Origin: an uncultured Lentisphaerota bacterium
GTDB taxonomy: Bacteria > Verrucomicrobiota > Lentisphaeria > Oligosphaerales > CAITYL01
Length of the DNA: 64,000 nt
Direction of reading: 5' to 3'
NCBI GenBank assembly: GCA_903921725.1
Contig: CAIXRA010000037.1
Span: 1 to 64,000, forward strand
The notes below the pieces were generated by a model. It was not told where the DNA came from. It did not search any database and saw only the letters and a list, made by a program, of their open reading frames with translations. A program made the translations under genes and the position numbers. Numbering within the stretch: the stretch's first letter is position 1; every line of letters starts with the position of its first letter. Positions 51,176 through 57,993 of this stretch are shown one piece after another.

Positions 51176-53257
51176 TCACGCAGGCGGGCTCGCTGAATCA
51201 TGCTTAATCCGCCTGAATTCCAAACCGGCGACGGCCACCGAGGCGAACCCCTTGCGCGTGTCCAGCTCCACAAGCCCCGTGACGCGCGGGTGCAGGAGAC
51301 CGGCCGCCACGACCGACTCAATCCGGCCTTCATCCGTGAACCGCAGCCGGACCTTCACGGTGCCCAGTCCCGGCCAGAATGCGCTGCAGAACTCGGCCAG
51401 CACGGCGACGGGCGCCGGCGCGACGAGGCCGATGGGGAGATGATCCTGCCACGCCAGCCCCGGCCGGCACGCCAGGGGCATGCGCGGAAGTGCCAGGAAG
51501 AGGCGGTTCAGCCAGCGGTCATGCCCCTCGACGCGGTAGCAGTAGAACGTCCCCTCATGTTTGCCGAAATAGAGCCGTCCGCGGCGGGACTGGAAGAAGA
51601 GCGTCCCGTCCACCGCCATGCACACCTTGAGCGCCAGTTCACTGACGGCGCGGCCGCCGCGCAGGATTTCATAGCGGAACTCCTCGTCCAGCACAAAGCT
51701 GATGATGGCGTCCAAACGCTTGTCTGTGTAGAACGGTTCGACGGTGTCCTTGACGACGGGCAGTTCGTTGGCGTGGTATTCGCCGCCGTTGACATAGGCG
51801 ACGAAGCTGAACGGGAGCGTTGCGGCCCCCACCGCCGGGCCCGCCTGCGCCTGCACGTGGATGTGCGGCTGCGGCGAAAATCCGCTGTTGCCGCAGAGTC
51901 CGAGAACGGCGCCGCGTTCGACCCATTCGCCGACCTTGACTTGAACGGATTTCTCCGCGAAGTGCGAGAGTTCGACGCAGAAGCCGCGCGGATCCTGAAT
52001 GACGACCAGGTTGCCCCACTTGTTCGCCTCGTCGGTCGTTCCGGGCGGGCTGTCGGGGAGGCTGTCGACGATCTGGACGACATGGCCGCGGACCGGCGAG
52101 AGGACGGGCTTGCGGTAGCAGTGGTAGTCGTGGAGGCAGGCGCCGTCGCCCGTGTGGGTCTTGCCGTCCTCGCCGGTGATGACGAAGTCGTAGGCGTGGC
52201 GCCACTGCCCTTGGTGCGTCCACGGGCCATCGAATCCCTGCCACACGGTCCAGCGGCCGGAGAACGGCAGGAACAGCATCCGCTCTTGGCCGGGATAGCG
52301 GCGGCGGTTGGCCAGATGGTTGGCCAGGCGCTCTTCCGGGGTGTGTCCCGGAGCGGCGGAGGTGAGCGGCCGCCGCGCATAGGCCAGCATGCCGAGCATG
52401 GCGAGGGTGACGAGGTTGAACGGCAGCACGAACGCGGGGACGCCCAGCGCCGGCAGCACATGCAGCGAGGCGTCCAGCGTCACGGCGGTGAACACGGAGG
52501 CCAGCGCGGCAAGCAGGAAGCTGACGGGCGACGGCAGGAGGAAGACGCCGCCGACGGCCATCGCGGCGAAGAGGAAGTTGCAGTTCGCGGGGTCCGCAAA
52601 CGCCGCGTCGGCCGAACCGCCGAGAACGGCGCGGGTGAGCGTACCGGCAAAGTAGCCGAGGGTCGCCAGAAGGAAAAGGATGCGCGAGTGCGCGAGCAGC
52701 ACCAGCGCCAGCGCCACGCCGAGCGGCACCAGCGGCAGGAACAGGATGGCGCCGAACGACCGGCAGTAGCCGGCCAGCCAGAACGGAAGCCCGAAATCGC
52801 CCGCCAGCCACTCCGGCGTCTGGCGCACGGCCTCGTGGAGTCCGAAGTAGCCGTAGGACGCGGCGTAGGCCAGCCCCGCCACGATCACGAACGGCACGCT
52901 GAGCACGGGCAGCCGCAGATGCGACCAGAGCGGCCCGGCCAGCGCCGTGGTAACGGCAAAGGTGGCGGCTCCGGCGGCCAGCACGAGGAGGAGCCCCGGC
53001 AGGGACGGGGCGAGCAGGTGCCCCAGCGCCAGCCCGACCAGCAGCGGATTGTAGCTGTAGGCGCCCGACTCCAGGAACAGCCACTGCATGCGCAGCAGGA
53101 CGGCCAGGCCGTAGGCGGCGAGCAGGCACAGCGCTCCGGCGGCCGCCATCGGCGGATCGGCCAGTGCCGCCACCAGCAGAAGGGCGCCGAGGACGGCGCT
53201 GGGGACGAAGAAGATCTCCCCGCAGCCGCGAAGGATGGGCAGGAGGCGTCCCGTCAT
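51176..53257 (-). CDS. Urea-transporter-like / M23 peptidase (LytM) fusion protein
   Basis: A 693-residue membrane protein. Residues about 1-300 hold some ten transmembrane helices and resemble the urea transporter (UT/Yut) family: QWLFLESGAYSYNPLLVGLA, PGLLLVLAAGAATFAV, and a second similar half (DPANCNFLFAAMAVGGVFLL, LGVPAFVLPFNLVTL). About 340-500 form an M23 zinc peptidase domain: HAYDFVITGEDG (HxxxD), SPVRGHVVQIVDS, WGNLVVIQDP, LSHFAEKSVQVKVGEWVERG, LGLCGNSG and PQPHIHVQ (HxH). About 190 residues of uncharacterised C-terminal domain follow. Ligand residues look intact. ATG overlaps the decarboxylase TGA; it is the last gene of that operon. Whether it moves urea is unproven. Confidence 0.85.
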   Translation of the reverse strand: MTGRLLPILRGCGEIFFVPSAVLGALLLVAALADPPMAAAGALCLLAAYGLAVLLRMQWLFLESGAYSYNPLLVGLALGHLLAPSLPGLLLVLAAGAATFAVTTALAGPLWSHLRLPVLSVPFVIVAGLAYAASYGYFGLHEAVRQTPEWLAGDFGLPFWLAGYCRSFGAILFLPLVPLGVALALVLLAHSRILFLLATLGYFAGTLTRAVLGGSADAAFADPANCNFLFAAMAVGGVFLLPSPVSFLLAALASVFTAVTLDASLHVLPALGVPAFVLPFNLVTLAMLGMLAYARRPLTSAAPGHTPEERLANHLANRRRYPGQERMLFLPFSGRWTVWQGFDGPWTHQGQWRHAYDFVITGEDGKTHTGDGACLHDYHCYRKPVLSPVRGHVVQIVDSLPDSPPGTTDEANKWGNLVVIQDPRGFCVELSHFAEKSVQVKVGEWVERGAVLGLCGNSGFSPQPHIHVQAQAGPAVGAATLPFSFVAYVNGGEYHANELPVVKDTVEPFYTDKRLDAIISFVLDEEFRYEILRGGRAVSELALKVCMAVDGTLFFQSRRGRLYFGKHEGTFYCYRVEGHDRWLNRLFLALPRMPLACRPGLAWQDHLPIGLVAPAPVAVLAEFCSAFWPGLGTVKVRLRFTDEGRIESVVAAGLLHPRVTGLVELDTRKGFASVAVAGLEFRRIKHDSASPPA

Positions 53258-54618
53258 GCGCCGCGCCCTTCCGCTTTCAGGCGGGCGGGCAGCTTCTCCC
53301 GCCGCGTCATGTCCGTCAGGTCCTCGGCCTCGCGGATGAGGTCCACGGTGCCGTCCATGGCGACGAGCACGGAGGCGGGGCGGTACTCGATGAACTGCAT
53401 GGACTGGGTATGGTTGTAGGCGCCGACGGGGGAGATGACCAGCCGGGTGCCGCGCAGCAGCGGCGGCAGCAGGATCCCCTCGTCGATGACATCAATGTTC
53501 ATGCATAGCGGGCCATAGATGACGCTGGGTTCGTTGACGCCGCCGACCTCACGGTCCAGCTCGATGTTGAACTTGTACCAGAAGGCGGTGAACAGCAGGT
53601 TCACGCCGGCGTCCGCCACATAGGCGCGGGTGCCGTCGGGCAGGCGCTTCGTCGCGGTCACCGTGGAAATCAGCCAGCCGGCCTCGTCGACCAGCGCGCG
53701 GCCCGACTCCAGGATGAGTTTCGGGACATCGCCGGGGCGCAGGGCCGAAGAGAGGGCGCGGCCGACCTCCTCCGCGTACTCGTCGATGGACGGCAGGGAA
53801 ACCTCCGGCGAGAGGTAGCTGCCCTTGAGGCGGCTGTGTGACGGGAAACCGCCGCCGATGTCGAGATATTCGATGGAGAAAGCGAACGACTTCTCCACTT
53901 CGTAGGCGAACTCCACCATCTTCTTGACCTGGCGCCCGTAGGCGGCGGCCTCCATGATGTAGGTGCCGATGTGGCAGTGCAGCCCCTTGAGCACGAGCCG
54001 GCCGCCGTTCTTCATGCGCTTGACGGCCTCCAGCGCCTGGCCGCTCTCCAGGTTGAAACCGAAGCGGGACCACTGCGGCTGGATGCCGGAATCGAGGTTC
54101 AGGCGGATGCCGACGTGGACGTGGCGCCGGAGCTTCTTGGCGATCGCCTCCAGATCGTACAGCTCGTCGAGGTTGTCGATGTTGATCATGGCCCCCTCGT
54201 GCGCCGCCTTCTCCAGCGCGGCGGGGGACTTGTGCGGGCCGTTGAAGATGATGCGGTTGCCGGGGACGCCCTGGGCCCGCGCCTTCTCGTACTCCATCGC
54301 CGACACCACCTCCGCCAGTGAGCCTTCTTGGTGCATGACGGCGCAGACGGCGGCCAGGTAGTTGGTCTTGTAGGACCAGCCGAACGCCACGTTGGGGTAG
54401 CGCGTGGAGAACGCCCCGTACATCCGGCGGTAGCGCTGGCGCAGCGTCCGCTCCGAGTAGACGTAAAGCGGGGAGCCGTGCTTAGAAACCAGCTCCTCCA
54501 CCGGCACGCCGTCAATCTCGCTGCGCACCTTCCGGGAATAGGCCGGACTGCGCCCGTACTTGTTCATCAGCCCCGTGACGAGCTTGTTGATTACCGGCTT
54601 CTCATAGGGACGTTTCAT
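53254..54618 (-). CDS. Fold type III PLP-dependent decarboxylase (DapDC/ornithine decarboxylase family) with leader-like N-terminus
   Basis: A 454-residue alanine-racemase-fold decarboxylase. PLP Lys is K84 (GWSYKTNYLAAV); other family motifs are LHCHIGTY, YLDIGGGFPSHS, LILESGRALVDEAGWL, the active-site Cys in YGPLCMNIDVI and SPVGAYNHTQSMQF. It is not a standard LysA: the usual EPGR reads ESGR and the post-Cys Glu is replaced by Asn, so substrate is open (diaminopimelate, ornithine/arginine, carboxynorspermidine or an aminoacyl-peptide). The first residues, MKRPYEKPVINKLV, match the YxxP leader motif of lasso-type RiPP precursors, suggesting recognition by the PqqD-like protein encoded nearby (inference). 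ATGA overlaps join it to both neighbours. Confidence 0.9.
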   Translation of the reverse strand: MKRPYEKPVINKLVTGLMNKYGRSPAYSRKVRSEIDGVPVEELVSKHGSPLYVYSERTLRQRYRRMYGAFSTRYPNVAFGWSYKTNYLAAVCAVMHQEGSLAEVVSAMEYEKARAQGVPGNRIIFNGPHKSPAALEKAAHEGAMINIDNLDELYDLEAIAKKLRRHVHVGIRLNLDSGIQPQWSRFGFNLESGQALEAVKRMKNGGRLVLKGLHCHIGTYIMEAAAYGRQVKKMVEFAYEVEKSFAFSIEYLDIGGGFPSHSRLKGSYLSPEVSLPSIDEYAEEVGRALSSALRPGDVPKLILESGRALVDEAGWLISTVTATKRLPDGTRAYVADAGVNLLFTAFWYKFNIELDREVGGVNEPSVIYGPLCMNIDVIDEGILLPPLLRGTRLVISPVGAYNHTQSMQFIEYRPASVLVAMDGTVDLIREAEDLTDMTRREKLPARLKAEGRGA

Positions 54619-55655
54619 GGGGCTTCCCCGCGGGTTATGGCTTTCTGGAAAAGGGACATGTCGGTCACCAGTTCATAGGTGTAGCGCACGAACAGCTTGC
54701 CGGCCTCGTATTCCATCTCCTCCGGCACCGGCAGCCCGAAGCAGCGGCGGATCAGGCGCGACGGCAGGTTGATGCCGACGCCGGTGGCGAAGTACGACCA
54801 CGCCGGGAAGCGCGGGTTGATCTCGATCATGTACACGCGGTCGCCGCTGACGATGCATTCCAGCTCGAACGGGCCGCGCCACTTGAACTTGCCGATGAAT
54901 TCTTCCGTCGCCCGGAGCATCGGCCCGTGCTTGACGGTCACGCCCGTCCAGATTTTGCCGAGGGCGGTGACGGATAATTTTTTAATGCCGACCTGCCCCA
55001 GGGAGTTCCCCTCGCCGTCGCCCAGCCCCACCACGTTCATCTCGTCGCCGGACACCACCTGCTGCACGATGACCGGGTAGCCCCACTCCGCCACCAGGTC
55101 ATGGTAGTGCGAGATCGCCTCCTGCGTGGTGTGGCAGCGGTAGGCCTTGTAGAAGCTGCCCTTGACCATCACCGGCAGCCCGATGGCCTCGACCGCCTGG
55201 AGAAACTCGTCCATCCCGCTCACCACCTTCGTGCGCGGCAGCGAAATGCCGATGCGGTCAGAAATCTCGATGAGCCGGTCCTTGCCCCGCAGCTTGAACT
55301 GCTCCATGTCCGGAAGGAAGGTGCGGATGCCATGGGCGGCCAGGTCGGCCGCATACTTGATATAGAGCGGCAGCTCGGCGTCGAGGTTGGGGATGACAAT
55401 GTCCAGGCCGTGCGACTTCTTGATGTACAGCAGCCGTTCGAGGAACGCCTCGCCGCTGCCCGACGGATAGGGCATGATGAACGACTTGTCCACGACCCAG
55501 TCCATGAAGATGCCCGGTTCCATGGCGTCGTAGGCCAGGCCGACAATCTCCGCGTTCAGGCCGCTGTCTTCCTTCAGGCTGCGGGCCACGCCGACGCCGG
55601 GGCCGGGGTTGTCCACCGCATTGATGCCCGAAATGCCGATGAAAAGCTTGTCCAC
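54615..55655 (-). CDS. ATP-grasp ligase
   Basis: A 346-residue ATP-dependent carboxylate-amine (or peptide) ligase. The N-terminal Rossmann-like part (about 1-110, LFIGISGINAVDNPGPGVGV) and ATP-grasp domain (about 115-310) are present, with FKLRGKDRLIEISDRIGISL, the ATP-binding segment VMVKGSFYKAYRCHT, ELECIVSGDRVYMIEINPRF (Glu and Asn metal ligands, ENPR-type) and a C-terminal RYTYELV. It resembles carbamoyl-phosphate-synthase-like and PylC-like enzymes and not RimK. GTG at 55655 has a weak ribosome site. It is the first gene of the operon driven by the promoter at 55783-55811 and is coupled by ATGA to the decarboxylase. Confidence 0.9.
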   Translation of the reverse strand: MDKLFIGISGINAVDNPGPGVGVARSLKEDSGLNAEIVGLAYDAMEPGIFMDWVVDKSFIMPYPSGSGEAFLERLLYIKKSHGLDIVIPNLDAELPLYIKYAADLAAHGIRTFLPDMEQFKLRGKDRLIEISDRIGISLPRTKVVSGMDEFLQAVEAIGLPVMVKGSFYKAYRCHTTQEAISHYHDLVAEWGYPVIVQQVVSGDEMNVVGLGDGEGNSLGQVGIKKLSVTALGKIWTGVTVKHGPMLRATEEFIGKFKWRGPFELECIVSGDRVYMIEINPRFPAWSYFATGVGINLPSRLIRRCFGLPVPEEMEYEAGKLFVRYTYELVTDMSLFQKAITRGEAP

Positions 55656-55774
55656 GGTGAGGATTCCATTTTTGAATGATTAATGCATTTGCACATTATT
55701 TTGCGTGGCAACTCTTTGGAGTGCGGCAATAAGTGCATCCGTTTGCCGCTTTCCAACTAAGGCGGAGCCACTAT

Positions 55775-55795
55775 GGCAATACCTTATAGATTGCC
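55775..55795. promoter_or_regulatory. Operator-like dyad over the -10 box
   Basis: GGCAAT-nine bases-ATTGCC, a 21-bp palindrome that contains the -10 hexamer of the adjacent promoter. The GGCAAT half-site also occurs in the 38-bp arms. It could bind a repressor; none is assigned. Confidence 0.45.
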
Positions 55796-55811
55796 GCCAC
55801 AACTAAGTCAA
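55783..55811 (-). promoter_or_regulatory. Sigma70-type promoter of the ATP-grasp/decarboxylase/UT-M23 operon
   Basis: On the minus strand TTGACT (55811-55806), 17-bp spacer, TATAAG (55788-55783): five of six matches in each hexamer. It is about 130 bp upstream of the GTG at 55655 and lies wholly between the two 38-bp inverted repeats. Confidence 0.7.
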
Positions 55812-55972
55812 CAAAACCTAAAACACCAGAACACCAGCGCTCCGCACGAATGAAAAAGCGGCAAACGGATGCACTTATTGCCGCACTCCAAATTTGCAGG
55901 CGCTTCGCTTTCTCTTGGCGTCTTTGCGAACTTCTGTGATTTTTTTGGATTCCGGCTCTGCCGGGTTGGGCT

Positions 55973-56215
55973 TCACCCCGTCACCAGCCCGAAGCTTTTC
56001 AGGACGCTCACGAAGTCCGCCACGTCGCGCTGTGCCTCCTCGCGCGTCACCTCATACGCCTCCGCCAGCCGCCGGGCGGTCTCCCCATCGTCGGCGCCGG
56101 CGCGGAACGCATTGAGGATGTACAGGCCGGTCTCGCTGGTCTGGAAGCTGTCGCCGGTCAGCGGGTTGAAGATGAACCCCTCTTCGTTGATGGCCAGGTG
56201 GGAAAGTTTTTGCAT
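55973..56215 (-). CDS. PqqD family protein (RiPP recognition element-like)
   Basis: An 80-residue protein of the PqqD/RRE winged-helix fold. Three beta-strands come first (LAINEEGFIFNPLTGDSFQT, with the family NPxTGDSF pattern), then SETGLYILNAFRAGADDGET and two further helices (ARRLAEAYEV, REEAQRDVADFVSVLKSFGL). PqqD and related domains bind leader sequences of ribosomally made, modified peptides and present them to enzymes. GGGAG lies 6 nt upstream of the ATG. It lies 51 bp after the TPR gene and upstream of the ATP-grasp operon, separated by the inverted-repeat switch. No precursor peptide gene was found nearby. Confidence 0.88.
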   Translation of the reverse strand: MQKLSHLAINEEGFIFNPLTGDSFQTSETGLYILNAFRAGADDGETARRLAEAYEVTREEAQRDVADFVSVLKSFGLVTG

Positions 56216-56266
56216 GGGGGGCTCCCGGGTAATTGTCGATGATTGACGGTGCCGTTTCTGATTCCG

Positions 56267-56986
56267 TTACCGGCGACCCTTGCCGCCGCCACCCCCACCA
56301 CCACCCCCACCACCGCCGCCGCCGCGCGGACCCGCCGCGGGCACGTCCGCCACCACGACCATTTTAAGCCCTTCCAGGGCCCGCGCGTTTCCCGGACTAA
56401 GCAACAGCACCTTCTGGAAGCAGGCATCGCCCCCCTTGGCGTCCCCGGCCTTCTTGAGAGAAAAACCCAGCCCCAGCAGCATTTCCGTGTCGGTTGGGTA
56501 GAGTGTCGTCATCTTGCGGTAGATTATGGTGGCCTTCCGGAAGTCGCGCGCCAAGTACGTCAACCAGGCCATCCGGGAATTGGCGGTGTAGTTGTCGGAA
56601 TCGCGCGCCAGCACCGACTGCCCCGTCCGCAGCGCGTCCTCGTTCTTCCCCAGCGCGGTCTGGGCCGCCATCAACCCCAGCAGCGGCTCGACGGCCGATG
56701 ACGCAAGCTGGGACGCCTTCTTGTAGCGGGTGATGCTGGCCTCATACTGCTTGTTGCAGTACTGGAGCCAGCCAAGGCGATACTGGACGATGTACTCGGC
56801 GTTCGCCGCCGTCCCGAGTTTTTCCAGCGGCTCGATCGCCTTGACGTAGTCCTTTCCCTGTTCGGCGTCATAGGACTCCTGCAGGGCCGTGCCCAGCACG
56901 GCGGAGGAAAGCTCCGCGCGAACGGGAGCGGCAAAAACGGCCAGCAGTGCCGCGTGGACAAGAAGGAACACGGTAGTTTTTTTCAC
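56267..56986 (-). CDS. Exported TPR protein with polyglycine tail
   Basis: A 239-residue exported protein (signal MKKTTVFLLVHAALLAVFAA, cleavage near PVRA). Residues about 35-210 are roughly five tetratricopeptide repeats (YVKAIEPLEKLGTAANAEYI, YEASITRYKKASQLASSAVE, MAAQTALGKNEDALRTGQSV, LGFSLKKAGDAKGGDACFQK), a protein-interaction scaffold. The C-terminus is 14 consecutive glycines followed by KGRR, from a G-rich codon tract at about 56280-56325. The GTG start has AAGGAG 9 nt upstream. It is probably cotranscribed with the PqqD-like gene. The Gly/Lys/Arg tail resembles those in the exported cluster at 37.9-50.9 kb. Confidence 0.85.
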   Translation of the reverse strand: MKKTTVFLLVHAALLAVFAAPVRAELSSAVLGTALQESYDAEQGKDYVKAIEPLEKLGTAANAEYIVQYRLGWLQYCNKQYEASITRYKKASQLASSAVEPLLGLMAAQTALGKNEDALRTGQSVLARDSDNYTANSRMAWLTYLARDFRKATIIYRKMTTLYPTDTEMLLGLGFSLKKAGDAKGGDACFQKVLLLSPGNARALEGLKMVVVADVPAAGPRGGGGGGGGGGGGGGKGRR

Positions 56987-57000
56987 GAGAAATCTCTCCT

Positions 57001-57639
57001 TGTTTTTCTTGATCCGGAACCGTCAAGACTCACCATGTGAGTGGAGCCTTCGGCAAAAAGGTTACAACGGCACCGGCACCTGCCGCTCCCATGCTTCCGC
57101 CTACTTTTGCATCCCGCAAACCTCGATGAACATATACCACACCGGCACCAACTCCCAACCGGCAACCGTGAAACGCCCCCACACGCTTGCGTTTGGCTGC
57201 TTGTTGCCAGTGTCGGTGCCCTCTGTGCCGCCAGCAGTAAAGCAGGGGGTGTGCCAATCCATAAAACCTGCGGACTCCTGCATTGCGCCTGCGCGCCTTG
57301 ACATGAAACGCCGGGAATCCAATCGCATGCGCTCAAGATGGTTGCAGCTGTTGATTATGCCGGGCTGTGCTGGTTGTCGGAGCAACTCCATCCGTTTGAT
57401 CGCGGGTGTGCCCGGCGTGCAGAATTTGCACAAGACGGGTGATGTGTGAAGAAAATACACAGCCCGAATCGCGTCCATGCCGCCTGTTCCGCCGCTGCGT
57501 CCTCTTCCTCTGCGCGGCCCGCAGGATTTGCCGCTGCGGCCTCCGCAATTTTTCATCCTGCCGGCGGCACCCGGCGGGTGAGGCGCACGGCACCGATTCG
57601 GGGCGGGCTTCCGGCATTACCCCTCGACGTGCGGGCGGG
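57001..57639. other. Intergenic region of about 640 bp, no gene supported
   Basis: Between the FtsB-like gene and the TPR gene. Several frames are open on the minus strand (for example 57101-57556) but they lack a ribosome site, known motifs or the codon pattern of neighbours. A short perfect dyad, ACTCAC-cat-GTGAGT, lies at about 57028-57042. I see no tRNA or riboswitch. Confidence 0.55.
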
Positions 57640-57954
57640 TCAGCGGCCGCGTGACGGACTGACGGTGGGGCCGAGGCTGCCGGTGGCGTCGAAGTGATAG
57701 ATCGTCTCGCCCTCGCGGCACCAGCCGAACTTCTCGCGGGCGACGCGCTCGATGGCGCGGCGGTCCTTGCGCAGATCCTCGATCTCCTTGCGGAGCTGCA
57801 TGACTTCCTGCTGCCGTTCGGCAAGCGTTTTTTCGGTGGCGGACAGGTCGCCGCGGAGATTGCGGTAGGTGCAGTAGTGCGGGTACAGGACAAGCCCGCC
57901 GACAAGCAGCACCGTCACCAGGCAGAAAAACATGAAGATGTTCAAGAGTTTCAT
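57640..57954 (-). CDS. FtsB/DivIC-like septum formation initiator
   Basis: A 104-residue bitopic membrane protein. One transmembrane segment (about 5-25, IFMFFCLVTVLLVGGLVLYP), a periplasmic coiled coil (about 38-72, LSATEKTLAERQQEVMQLRK and following), then the short conserved element VAREKFGWCREGETIYHF that marks the FtsB/DivIC family. It joins FtsL and FtsQ in the divisome. Length is normal. It sits 39 bp downstream of the HtrA-like gene on the same strand, probably cotranscribed. Confidence 0.9.
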   Translation of the reverse strand: MKLLNIFMFFCLVTVLLVGGLVLYPHYCTYRNLRGDLSATEKTLAERQQEVMQLRKEIEDLRKDRRAIERVAREKFGWCREGETIYHFDATGSLGPTVSPSRGR

Positions 57955-57993
57955 GGCGTGTCTGGAGGGGTTTCCGCCGGGCTGTTTTTCCGG

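Larger units (their letters stand above)
55715..55892. repeat. Perfect 38-bp inverted repeat pair enclosing a promoter (candidate inverton)
   Basis: Left arm 55715-55752 and right arm 55855-55892 are exact reverse complements over all 38 bp; flanking bases then diverge. The spacer is 102 bp and holds the promoter at 55783-55811. Each arm itself contains a dyad (GCGGCAA, about 12 nt, TTGCCGC). The perfect match, in contrast to the degenerate state of every other repeat in this window, suggests active maintenance by recombination. In the orientation seen, the promoter faces the ATP-grasp operon (ON). Confidence 0.85.
55656..55972. other. Intergenic switch-like region between the PqqD-like and ATP-grasp genes
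   Basis: 317 bp, more AT-rich than its surroundings. It contains two perfect 38-bp inverted repeats, a promoter, and a dyad over the -10 box, all listed separately. I found no precursor-peptide ORF with a ribosome site. A cttggcg fragment of the dispersed repeat lies at about 55914. Confidence 0.8.

Noticed and set aside
53254..54618. The decarboxylase as ordinary lysA
   Set aside because: EPGR is ESGR, the residue pattern after the active-site Cys differs, the N-terminus is extended, and the context is PqqD/ATP-grasp and not lysine biosynthesis.
55656..55972. A RiPP precursor peptide gene between the PqqD-like and ATP-grasp genes
   Set aside because: No short ORF with a ribosome site and a plausible leader-core layout was found; open frames there run through the inverted repeats.
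57101..57556. A 151-codon minus-strand frame in the 640-bp gap
   Set aside because: It has no ribosome site or recognisable motif and a codon pattern unlike the neighbouring genes.
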